Part shown: one piece after another, positions 33,501-43,868 of the stretch | Layout: each line of letters opens with the position of its first letter | How positions within the stretch are numbered: the stretch's first letter is position 1 | Source: Hyphochytrium catenoides | Taxonomy: Eukaryota > Sar > Hyphochytriomycetes > Hyphochytriales > Hyphochytriaceae | Reading direction: 5' to 3' | DNA length: 64,000 nucleotides | NCBI GenBank assembly: GCA_900088475.1 | Contig: FLMG01003022.1 | Coordinates: forward strand, 20,251 to 84,250 | Position numbers and translations under genes: made by a program | The notes under the pieces: model-generated | Databases searched by the model: none | The model's input: only the letters and a program-made list of their open reading frames with translations | What the model was told of the DNA's origin: nothing

Positions 33501-36500
33501 TAAACTAGTAAGTAAATTCTGTTGCGCTCATTCCCTAGTTCTGTGTGTGGAATATCTCCTTTCTGTCTCTGTTTTTGACGTCTACAGTGCGCAATCATGG
33601 TGGGTAATTATTCGGATCTGCCTTTTGGCTCTGTCTGCCATCAAGGATACTATACTTAGTCTCAGATCGGGCGCCTCCAGGACCGACCCTTCACACCTTC
33701 TTTCGCCTCCAATGCCCCGAATCACCCTATTCTTTTATCTCTTCCCAAACTAGTGAGACCGGGATATCTACGGCAGAAAAACTCCAGCTCTACGCCTTAT
33801 TCAAGCAAGCCACGTCAGGGCCTTGCCCTTTTGATGTCCCTTCGGCGGCAGAAGTAAGTTTTACCCCTATAATAATGTAGTTAGATTTTCGTTCTCTCTC
33901 CTCAGGCGATGATGGTCTTGTCAGTAGGCCTTCATCATAAAATATCGCAGTAACAATTCGTATTCTTGAAATTAGACGTTCGTCTCTTCTCTTAAAAGGT
34001 TTGATCTGTGTGTCACACTGAGTGACTGGACTTCCCTATCGTGCTAACTACTTGCACATCTCCTGTTTGGCCATTGTTGATAGACCTTTTCCATTCTCTT
34101 TTGCTCTTAGCCGAACAGGAAGAAATGGGCGGCGTGGAAGGCGCTTGGACAAGACCTCGATGTACACACAGCTAAATCTCGATATGTCCGCCTTTTGTTA
34201 TCACTCTATGGGTCTAGTCTGCACTCGGAACTGGCAAGTGCTTCTTCGGTTGAAGTGGAGGGTTGTGAAAGTGGAGAACCAACGACAAGTCGCACTTCGG
34301 CCCCCGCAGAGGTGGAGCTCTCTCCTGGTGATAGTCTTTTCCCCCCTCCATCCCCTCAAACAGTTGAGCGTCGCATTGAAAGTCCTAGCAAGTCCTCTGC
34401 AAGTCCAAAATCGCGACCTATTGAGGTCATTGGTGGAGACAAGAACGGAAGCGACAGGAGTGATAGGCTAGGCGGATCTCTGGCACTGACTGTATTCAAT
34501 ATTCTTCGGACAGATGGAAGGATGGCTTCCCCTTCTTGCTCTCCATTTGCTAAGATGGCCCTGGCGGGTCCTGACTTCCTACAGGTTCTAGACCTGGCGG
34601 AGTGGGACCCTACCGTTCTCTCCTGGGTTACGATTACTCTTCCTATGCCCTATAGTGCCGCCAACTGGCCGATTAGCCGATTCTCCTTTAGCAAAGATGG
34701 CTCAAGGATCGCTCTGGCAGGTAATGACTCGGGCGGCAAACAGAGACTGGGTCAGCTATCTTGTTTCCTGTCGCTCACGTACCGCTGCTTCCTCTCACGC
34801 TTGTTCCAAGCCTTCCCTTTATCCTCTTTCAAGGACTCTATATTAGGCAAAAGATGAGTTGGCGTCTTCGTATCCAATCTCGAAGGCGTCATACATAACT
34901 AAAGCGATATCGTCTTTGCAGGTACCACTGGTTTCGCCGTATACAATCGACTTGCTCACAAGTGGCGTCTATTTGGAAATGTGGCACAAGAGAGGGATTT
35001 AATAGTTAGTTCACTTGCGTGGCTCGGCTCCGAGTTCATCCTCGTGTGCGCCAGGCCAGCAGGAGACAAGGTATGGAGCGATATTTTTCACCTAAGACAC
35101 AAAGACCAGAAACTTCCTCCTCATCAACCAAAAGTAGCCATTATCAGCTATTTTCAGTCATTTATTCTTGAGATGATGCGATCCTGGAAATGTGTTATTT
35201 TTGCAAGGTCGCGCACAGGCTCTCTTCATTTATCACCATTTACATGTTTATAACTCTTGCTCTCAGAGCACCGGACGTGTCACGCTGTACTTGTATCCAA
35301 GAAACCATTTAGACCAATCTTCCGTTCTCTTGGAGCACTCACTGGAACCACCGAAGGGGGCCGAGGGGCAACATGAGAATGTTGTCATGATAATCGACAA
35401 TAATGAAGATCTCCTTCTTGTCTTAATAGGCCCTACCTTATTCGCTTTCAGGCTCAAAGTGACAGGTGAGCCACCCCACTTAGGGCATCTTTCATCCTGA
35501 GTATGAGTAGCTCTAAGATCGTAAGCCTTCTAAAGCACAATGTAGCTCTGCAGTTATGGAAGGGTTACGTTCTGACCTTGTCGTTTACGTTGTTCTTCCC
35601 TTAGGATCAGCGGAAGCGGCAGATGAGTTTCCTGCAGTAGAGTTTCGCAGCTTAGGCACGTTTACCTTCCCCCTCCCTCCTGAATCGACATCTATCAGAG
35701 AAGCATTCGTACTTCCGCGCCTTGTCAATGACTCTCCCAGTCTACAAAAGGCCTTCGAGGAAAATGCAGCTTCCACACCCTCATCTTCGTGGGGCTGGGG
35801 CTTGGGATGGCTATCCATACAGAATTCTGACCCAGAAAAACCATTCCCAAGGGTGAGGCCTCCGAGGGCAAAATACATAAATTTACAATGTGCTTATTCC
35901 TCTTCTATGCCTCACTACGGTGTTAATTTTGCCAAAACTGTGATTACACGCCATGCGCTACGGGAAGCGCTAACTTTCGACGTCCTCGTTCGCTTAGCTG
36001 GCTCTATTGGATCACTCAGGCGCCCTTTGGCTGTCAGACCTAGAAGCGCGGAGCTTCAGAAAGCTAGCCGATGGAGTGATAGAGATTATGCCCCTCTCTC
36101 CCGCTCAGGTGTGAGAAAAGGAATGGAGGGAATTGCCATTATACGCCAATCATTATGTTGGTATACCTTTCCCGTCTCTTGGAGCGTTCAAGTCGTCAGA
36201 ATTATCCTGGACTCTCACGTGGATAATCTAATACCTGCAACTTCACACTCTAGAATTGGCCAACTCCTCTACAACATGGATTCTGCATCTACACACGAGC
36301 GGGGATGAGGTACTGGTTTCCACAGCTAGATGGGTTGCGTTGGGTTAGAGGCCATGGGACTCGAGGTACGAATGACATTCCTGCTCTGACAAGTAGCTCT
36401 CCATCTCCTTTCCAGCCCTTATTGCTTTACGTTGACAGGCCAAAGTTTTAAAAGCTTCGCAATAACCTTCCTATCCGGCCCTTCACCTTTCCATTTAGCA

Positions 36501-39500
36501 GGAAATGAGTCAATTGAGGAAATTAGTGAAGAGGAGGTTCGTAGCGTGCTGTTGAAGCTATATGCAGTTCATAATCCAGGGAAGCTACAACAGCTACACG
36601 ACGAACGAGGGTCGAAGGAAGGTGATACACTTCTGAAGTTTATTATCCGGTGGCAGGCTTCTAACATTCCCTGGCCTACTCTGAGCTTTATGCCGTGTCG
36701 TCTGTCTATTGTCCTTGCTTTATATCGGCCCTTCGGCTGGGTGGCCTCGGCACTATCACTCTAAAGCAAACCTAGTGCCGCAGTAGTATTCATTTTCCTA
36801 ATCCTTTATGATCCTTATAAGTAACTGCGGCAATACTTAGAAGAACTTGCGGAAGCTAACTATCTCCTCTATGATTACCTTCCCCCATTCACCATCCTCT
36901 TTCGTCATAATGCTCATCCCCTAGGCCTTACGAAGCTCCTTGTCTCCCACTATGCGGAGCTTGGTCTCTTCGGCGAAGATGAAGTTCAGCTGTCCTCTAT
37001 TTCGAGTCTCAAAGAAGCTAACCCGATGGATCTCATGGAGTCAACAGTGGACTTCAATGTAGAGGTGGGGCAAAGCTATTGTCTCGTCCTCCTCTGGGTT
37101 TGCGCTATTCGTGACGCCGTTCTTATCTATGCGCGCAAAGCACTCATGCAATCACCCGGGAGTCTTCAAACTTTCACTTTTTCCTTCCGCTGGGTCCTTT
37201 ATTTCAGACTCTGTCGTCCATGTACTATTACAGGTGAAGCCATTGGGCCTCCACCCGCGGCTAGGCGTCATGATAGGAGTGTCACAAGACGTCTATTCTC
37301 CCGTCAGATCCCTACATCTGCAGCCCTCCCCATCACCTGCTCCAGTTTATGAGCTTTTGACAGAGACTCAACCTGTCTTTCAGGGCGTACTCAGAGTTCT
37401 TCTTTCTGCGGGGCGAAAAGACTGGGCCAAGGAGATAGGTAAAGGCCATGGGCCCATTCCCTGCGTCCTGCCCTTACCCTCAGAGGCTCAGAGCATGCTA
37501 TTCGATTTTAATCGCTGGGCAAATGCTGCATTGTGCTCTTACACCTTTATTCTCCGTGTCCTTTAGAGAGCCACCCCTCTTCACTAGGTGTTACTGCTCT
37601 TCCATCAGCCTTTCTGTGCTTTTTATATTCGAGACTGCATGTAATCAACGCCTCGCCTGCCACCCTTCCCTCGTGTCTCTTACGTACATTACTCTACAGC
37701 TCAAAGTATATCGTTCCTGCCATACTTCTCTGCTTGTCTGGAGCTGCTGCTTCACTCCGCACTGGAGGAGGCCTACACGATAAGAAGAGCGAGGGAGAAA
37801 GCCCAACAATCTGATCGTTCAACTCCCTCTTCTTCGTCTCCCGCCATACCACCACTATTTTCACAGAACGTGGAACCTCGAGATCCTACCGATCTCTTAG
37901 TTGATGTAAGGCTTGTGACCTTACTTGGCAATGGACTTTGCTCCTCTGCTCCGTTCTCCACTTTGCTGCCGCCACTGTAGACTAGGGCTGAGGATTGTCG
38001 TTCTTCCTTGCGCAGCAACTCATCCCTTAGCAGTTGAAGACTTTTTAGGACTTTACCTTAGCGACAGGGGCTCTCCACCAAACAGCGTTATGATTGACAC
38101 CTTCCTATTTTTACCTCCAAACTGTCAGGTTCTGGACCTCTGTCGGTCGTTTCCGAGCTACCCTCACATTGTAGCTTCTACTGCTAGAAAGACAGAGGCC
38201 AACCGTTGGCCTCATTTGTTTCCACTCGCGGGCGAGCCGCGACGTCTGTTTGAGCAATGCCTTAGTATGCAGCAGCTGCAGACAGCCTCGCTCTTCCTTG
38301 TGCTCATCAGTGATGTGGAGGAGATGAGCAAAGAGAGGGTCAGTAGGACCTTCTAGTCCATCCCCAACTTTCTCTTCTAACTAACCTTGCTTGCCGGAAA
38401 CTGCTTTCCCATATCTTAGCTCTGACTTTTGGGCTTTTGTCTTTGCCTTACGCGTGTCCTTCCTCATCTATCAGAGGAGTTTCCAAGGACTGTTTGGACC
38501 TGACGCCCCGGATGGCGAATGGAAGCTAGGAGCTAAATGTGCGGAAAAGCTATTAGAAACGGCTCTGTTAAAGGTTGTGAACACCTCTACCCTGCCGATC
38601 CCCCAGCTCCTAGGGTAGCCCCTTCGATAGCTTGGATAGAGCTATCAACTTTTGTCGCGGATGCTATTTCCTCTGCTTGAACCCTTCCATGTATCTCCAT
38701 CATCTCCCTTAACGCTGGCTCTATCTCTTTACGATTATAGGCGGATTACGAGCTTGCTCGAAGCATCGTAGTCTTCTCCCATCGTTTCAGGGACACCGAC
38801 GTCCGGGCTTCCTCTACCGAAGGGATGCCAGGCTCTCTTCTAGGTAATAGATAACAGTTTACAAATTATTCCCAGCGACCCGCTATCCTTCCGCTCTGGT
38901 GCTAATTTTCCTTGTTTGCATGCTTTCGTGCAGGAGAAATTGGCTTATCAGATAGGGTTCAGGAGCTGGTAAACAGCTTTGCTGTCCGTCTGCTAGGAGC
39001 TTATAAGCTATCGGAGCTCTTGAGATTTCTGGAGACTATGAAAGTTCCCCTCCCACCAACCTCTTCTTCACCTTCTCTCCCTGTCCCATTTGACCGCGCC
39101 TTTGCCACTAAGGCAATAGAGAGCAACTTTGGCTTTAAAGCCAGCGGTGAGGTGACACTGAAATCTGACAAGGAATACCAGCTGAAAAGGCAGAAGGCAG
39201 AGTATGTACTCTTCCTTTTCCGCGTTCTCTTATGCTTCTTGACATCAACCTTCCTTTCTGCCCTGACGAACCGAGCTCCAAAGCCAGCAGCATCCTTCCT
39301 CCCGGATACTACTAGTTCAGTCGACATTTTCATTGTCTTTTAGAGTGTTCGCCTTTGTGCCATCTCTAGGTCGCAAGGTTTCAATCGAACGGGTCCTCTT
39401 TGGCTTCAACTGTTACCAATCTCTTACAAAGTTCATCATTGTGTAACGAATCTACGCTCTCACGCACTCATGCATCAACCCATTCTACTTTTTATGCTCG

Positions 39501-39609
39501 ATGCAGTGCCTTGTATCGGATGCTCCAGCAGGGTGGTTATACGCAGTGGGTGTCGTTCCTGCAAACAACACTGATAAAGGTTGACAAGCACAGAGCCAAA
39601 GAGGTGTAA
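30575..39609 (+). CDS. RIC1: RIC1, Rab6/Ypt6 GEF subunit, with embedded PDZ and acyl-CoA-binding domains
   Basis: RIC1 with RGP1 activates Rab6/Ypt6 at the Golgi. Exons: 30575-30765, 30833-30968, 31079-31416, 31712-32261, 32562-33132, 33357-33507, 33754-33853, 34111-34720, 34922-35070, 35267-35465, 35554-35852, 35998-36108, 36254-36365, 36502 to about 36650, about 36841-37064, 37234-37438, about 37715-37908, about 38130-38340, about 38470-38572, 38741-38844, 38935-39200 and 39509-39609; about 1,690 codons (human RIC1 is about 1,420). WD-type propeller strings include DDVRIWSGG, ERRGLVVWDSSGCRLMTTLP and NWPISRFSFSKDGSRIALAG. The C-terminal RIC1 domain is clear: LELLLHSALEEA, then ARKTEANRWPHLFPLAGEPR and LFEQCLSMQQLQTAS. 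A PDZ-like domain (about residues 530-628) and a full ACB domain (about 629-712) sit inside the propeller region, in phase. Exons between 36502 and 37064 and at 37909-38129 are uncertain. Confidence 0.88.
32925..33456 (+). other. PDZ-like domain inserted in RIC1
   Basis: Two exons (end of 32562-33132 and start of 33357-33507) encode about 98 residues. They begin MYECTIMKTDKGLGLHLQS, with a GLGL carboxylate-loop-like motif, run through WIHLEHPFSP and GLIHKGDILWSING, and end VVQFLRHAPSGELSLRLVLG. The GD-I-L-x-x-ING core followed by a helix and a last strand is the PDZ pattern. The intron splits the Gly codon of ING (G|GG), so the domain is continuous only after splicing. A Ser-rich, low-complexity linker at about 32690-32900 precedes it. 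The ligand is unknown. Confidence 0.75.
33457..34218 (+). other. Acyl-CoA-binding (ACB) domain inserted in RIC1
   Basis: Three exons (33357-33507, 33754-33853, 34111 onward) join in phase (TA|T, then a clean codon border). They encode a complete four-helix ACB domain: LFDIALFIVSHLGLN, EKLQLYALFKQATSGPCP and RKKWAAWKALGQDL, ending SRYVRLLLSLYG. The family hallmarks are present: Y-A-L-[FY]-K-Q-A-T-x-G and K-W-x-A-W. The Tyr and Lys of YALFKQAT and the Lys of RKKWAAW are the residues that contact the acyl-CoA head group in ACBP. Nothing suggests a separate gene start or stop; the flanking RIC1 exons share its reading frame. Confidence 0.87.
36502..36664 (+). other. HNP-type short helical motif within RIC1
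   Basis: The exon at 36502 encodes ESIEEISEEEVRSVLLKLYA, then VHNPGKLQQL and KEGDTLLKFIIRWQ. The layout L-x-x-[FL]-Y-x-x-H-N-P-x-K-L followed by G/K-E-x-x-L-L resembles a short helical segment that recurs in many protist proteins. It is not part of RIC1 as I know it in animals and fungi. The 5' border joins in phase with the exon ending at 36365; the 3' border is unclear. Confidence 0.5.
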
Positions 39610-39968
39610 GAAGGTGACACATTAGCAAGAAGATGGATGAAGTTGGCCAGGAGGAGGAAGACGTTTGCAGATCCTCCTTGCGACAGGAGGGCCTAGAGCT
39701 TGGACTGAGCCGCAAACAGTTCTCTCTCTGTAAAGAAGGCAACCCCTGCAGATCCCACTTCCCGTATCCCCTGCCTTATCTCCTGAAATCCAGTCTTCTC
39801 TCGAGCCTCTCTCTCCCCTCACTTCCCACAACGCAACATACAAGGCGCCGATACCAAAGTTAGGGAGAAACATCTTATCTTATTTCCAACAAAGCCATTC
39901 TAGGTAGCTCGTCAACTTTGGCTAGCCCCTAAGTACCTAACGGTTGGACCCAATCGCCTATTATTACA
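39610..39968. other. Tail-to-tail intergenic region, RIC1/RPN3
   Basis: 359 bases lie between the RIC1 stop (+) and the RPN3 stop (-), presumably overlapping or abutting 3' untranslated regions. No gene or repeat was seen. Confidence 0.5.
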
Positions 39969-42900
39969 TTAGAGCCCCTCCTCATCCATCTCGTCCTCAA
40001 TCTCCTTGGCGATTTCTTCCTCCGTCTTCTCTCTTTCCTGCCTTTGCTCAGCAGATTCAAGCTCCTTCTTATAAGCGTCAGGTGGATATTGCATCGCCTG
40101 GAGGAAAGGATGAGAAAAGCAAAGAAGAAGATGAGGGTAAGACTCTGTGATGCATGTGTACAAGAGAGAGGGAGAGGAACGGACCTTGACAGCTTCATTG
40201 TGTACATCCAAGCAGAAGGTGATTCTCTTATGGAAGGCCTGCTGTGGCTCGGTAGTGACGTAGATATCAACAAATTCCTGAAACCAAAGATCCAGATAGC
40301 GTAACAAGCAAGAGGGTTAAGCGCTTAGTGACAGTTTGAAAATCCTTGGCAGGAAGAACGAACCTTTGACTGCATCCATCCCTCATCATGGCTGATTACG
40401 GCGTCAATAACTCCGTCCTTGATCGCCTATTGGGCGTAGTAAGAGTAAGACAATTAAATATGCGAAAGCGTTGTCAAAATCCAAGATAGTGGAAAGCAAA
40501 GAAGCAGACGCTAGAACAGCAGACTAAGGAAAGAAGGCGCTTCATCCATCATGAACGATTTTCAAGGCTCAACCGCGAAAGCTTAGATAGATGAATCCCG
40601 TGAGTAGGGATACTACCTTCGCGCAGACATACTCGGCGTTCTGGGCAGTGTCCAGGCCTAGCTTAGTGCATATATCCTGGTGAAGGCGAATACGGAGTCA
40701 CCCGACGCAATATGGCAAATGGAGGTTAAAACGTGAGCCAGAGAACGGAGTGACAGAAAGTTAGAGCGCAACAAGCGGCGCAAAGAGTGCAACATTATGG
40801 TGCACGCACACCAGAGAGTTAGCGCAGTGCTCAAGCCAGATAGTAGCCAAAGGATTATCGCGCAAACCTGGAAAGATATCCTTGAGTACGAAGTGTTGAT
40901 CTTCCTGAGGCCAGTTTTGATCACATTATGCCTCAGTCGCAAAATAAGAGAAAAGTTCTTGTCTTTCCTAAACTCTGCCTCGTGGCGCTGAAGAACTTGA
41001 TTGAAGTCAGGGAGACTGCCAACACGTACAGCCTGGGGTCGCAGACAGTTAGGGATCAGAAAGCGGCACCCCAGAACGTCTCTTGAAGGGCTAGGCTGTG
41101 GCCAGCGCTACCCACGGTACTTTTCGAACATATGGCTGCTCTTCATACGGATAGGGGTTGTCTGCTCTGGCCAAGTCTCCTCCCTTCCTGTTCCTCGCTC
41201 ACTCACTAAGAACTTAACCTCTCTAGTCGACCCAGCTTACCTGAGTGAGTTCTTGATATGCCAATATGTGCTTCTTCAAATCTGTCTGATAGAATATTGA
41301 GCGTTCTGGGATCTCTCCCATGAGAAGCTGCACAATGATTGCTAGCTTCTGGACCTATAGACCAGACAACGTCGATATTTAAAATCAGTGACCAAACCTC
41401 CACCGGCTACGGCGCCAAGAAGCTAGGTGGGTGGAACAAAGAGGATTATTTCAGGTAGGAGAGAGGAGAGAGAAGACACCAAGAATGGTGGGCCGAGAAG
41501 GGCAGCGGAGAAGCACGAAGTCTTCCTTACGGCAATACGAAAGCCCAGGGCGGTGTTTTGTGGAGCCTTGCGGATGGATTGCGTGAGCTTGGTAAATGCC
41601 TCGGAGTAGTCCAGCTGAACAGCCTGAATGCGACCTATCAGAGTGTATGAGGAAAAGGTTAGAGGCCGCCCGGCCAAATAGATGCTACCAAGAACAATAT
41701 AGGGAGTCTAAAAAGCCAGACGGAAGGCAGGTGCAGAGGTCGAACCCACTACCAGAAACAAGATAGGAGAGTTAGCAGTTCTCACCAACATAGTAGAGAT
41801 ATCGGACAAATTGGTTGTTTGAGACAGACTCTGGAAAGTTCGTCTTAGAGAGGAGCTTGTAGGCCTGATCCACTAAATTGTACTGCAGATAGTTACGGAG
41901 CAGGAGGTTCACTAAAGTCGCCTGCCAATGAGCGGAGAAGAACAATGTGGTACGGGGCAAGAAAAGGTTAGGAAAGTCAGCTTCAATTTGAATCAATGGT
42001 GTCATTAGTCCTTCACCTGTCCGAACTCGTCATGACGCAAACAGGCCGTACGGTGGGCGCCGAGTAATAGGCTGAAATAGGAGATCGAGGAATGACGGGA
42101 CGTCCAGAGAGAGCAGGTAAGTCGGGAAACTAAGCTACTAACAGAGGAGCCCACGAACATCAAGCGAAATAAAAAGGGAGACATTGCCGAAAGTGCATAA
42201 CCTTTCAGGACGACAAGAGGCAGTTGGGCACGTACGCCTAGAGGGGGTAGGCAGAAAAGCTTGACCATACCTCCTGATCTCGTGAGCTTTGCCTTGCCGC
42301 TCCATCAACAAAGAGTACAAAGAGTACGCACGCGCGGAGAATACGTCCAGGCTCCGTCTGTTTAGCGCTGTAGCACGGTTGATGAGGGAGACAGCTGCTG
42401 CAGTTGCCTAATGAGTGCAGTTAGTTAGGCGTGTGAATGAGAAGAGATTGCGGATGAGAAGCGACAGGCGTATGAGGAAAGACAGTAGAGAAATGGCCAG
42501 GGCGCTTTACAGGGTTCAGGGAGTGCGTGGGACAAATCCATACCTGCGTGCCCGAACCAGCTCCGACCAATTTGGTCAGAATAACAAAATGTAGATAGAT
42601 TTCAACCTCGGGCAAAAAGATCGTAGGCTTCTTTTCCTCTCCGTCTGTAGCTGGTGCGGGACCATCACTATCTACTTCCATTGCCTGTACAGGAGGATCC
42701 TGCAGGGCAGAGACGAAGCGCAGAAGTTCTTGCTTCTGGGGATTGCTATCTTCAACATAGAGCTCAACAGCCTTCTTCAACGTGGCCTTAGTCACGTGCT
42801 TCCGCACCCTAGTGGTAAGTCTTAGCACGCGACTGATCTTCGTGAGGTCCTTCTGGGCTGTGCTCTTTTCTAACAGAGAGATATTCTTCTTCAAATCTGC

Positions 42901-43093
42901 GAGGCGAGGTAAGAAAGGCAAATGTTTAGTCCTGGAGGCTGTTATTCTGGCACCAAATCAAGTGCGACGAGAGACCTCTCCATGGATCAATGGTTTCGGG
43001 CTTGGTTTCCGCTGGTGCATCCTGCTTCACAGCTTTTACCTCCTCCTTTTCAGAGGGCTTTTTGTCTTGCTTTGAAGTCTGCTCTTTCGCCAT
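39969..43093 (-). CDS. PSMD3: 26S proteasome non-ATPase regulatory subunit 3 (RPN3/PSMD3)
   Basis: RPN3 is a PCI-domain scaffold of the proteasome lid. About 12 exons on the minus strand: 43093 to about 42983, about 42909-42544, about 42401-42271, about 42073-42018, about 41922-41790, about 41641-41532, 41359-41241, about 41032-40868, about 40680-40620, about 40427-40366, about 40280-40184 and about 40098-39969. The N terminus is a Lys/Glu-rich tail ([18 protein letters not shown]). Family strings follow in order: [67 protein letters not shown], then [25 protein letters not shown] of the PCI domain. The end, [20 protein letters not shown] with an acidic tail, matches PSMD3. The length, about 500 residues, is normal. 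It shares an upstream region with the CstF-77 gene. Confidence 0.95.
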
Positions 43094-43868
43094 GGCCCCT
43101 CTCTCCTCACACAACGTAGAGATAAAGCAACACTTTTTTCAAGTGCCACTGTAATAAGGGCTTCACACTCTCCTCAACCTAAAAAGAGCCTCTCTGACGG
43201 ACTAAAAGGAGTGATAGAGTCAAATCTCTGCGACTGATTTTCAGATTCTATCGCCGATGCTCTGAAGATCTGAACAGTGCAGATGCAGAGATGATGAGCT
43301 TCGTGTTGTCTGGAAAAGCTTTTCTGTCTTTTCCGTGGACTTCGCAAGATACCAACCGCTAACCCGGATTACCTACCCGTAAACCATGGATAGCACAATG
43401 TATTGCCTTCATTCCGACCCGAGATTATTATCCAAACCCGAAACCCAAATTGCTGTGACTGTTTGTCCATCATCAGAGCGCAGAGTTTGCGGCTAATCAG
43501 GAATACCTAAAGTCGTCATTCTGAATGAAAGGCAATGTGGGATACAGTATAGTGTACGACGTGTACAACTACAGCTCGTCTTTCTCTCTTCACCTCTCAA
43601 CAATCCATTGATCTGCGTGTTGAGCGCGATGATGGTCGGCGAGAGAGCTTCATGATTCCTATGAATATCTTCACTCCCCATCGATCAGACCATCAGAAGC
43701 ACTCATGCGACGCCGTCGGAGATGAAAGGTTTGCCTGCCTATAAAGCTGCAAGAGAGCCCGGAAGAAGGCTAGTCAGCTAGATTGCTGCTCTACCCTTGT
43801 TGTCTTGTTGCGCTTCGGGAGAGAAGCTGGAGTGAGAGTCGAGACGTCGAGTGTCTGGGAGACTAAGG
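43094..43868. promoter_or_regulatory. Divergent promoter region, RPN3/CstF-77
   Basis: 775 bases lie between two divergent start codons. No coding frame is supported. The region should hold both promoters and 5' untranslated regions; a TATA-like element facing the CstF-77 gene is listed separately. Confidence 0.5.
43740..43745 (+). promoter_or_regulatory. TATA-like element upstream of CstF-77
   Basis: TATAAA stands 124 bases before the CstF-77 ATG, a plausible distance for a core promoter with a short 5' untranslated region. It is a single match by eye in 775 bases, so it may be chance. Confidence 0.3.

Noticed and set aside
33547..33753. A 68-codon frame between the two ACB exons
   Set aside because: It is intronic: GTAAGT at 33508 and AG at 33753 remove it and complete the Tyr codon of the ACB domain.
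41640..41790. GGTTCGACCT on the minus strand, resembling a tRNA B box, inside an RPN3 intron
   Set aside because: The flanks do not form a T-arm stem or an acceptor stem, so no tRNA is supported.
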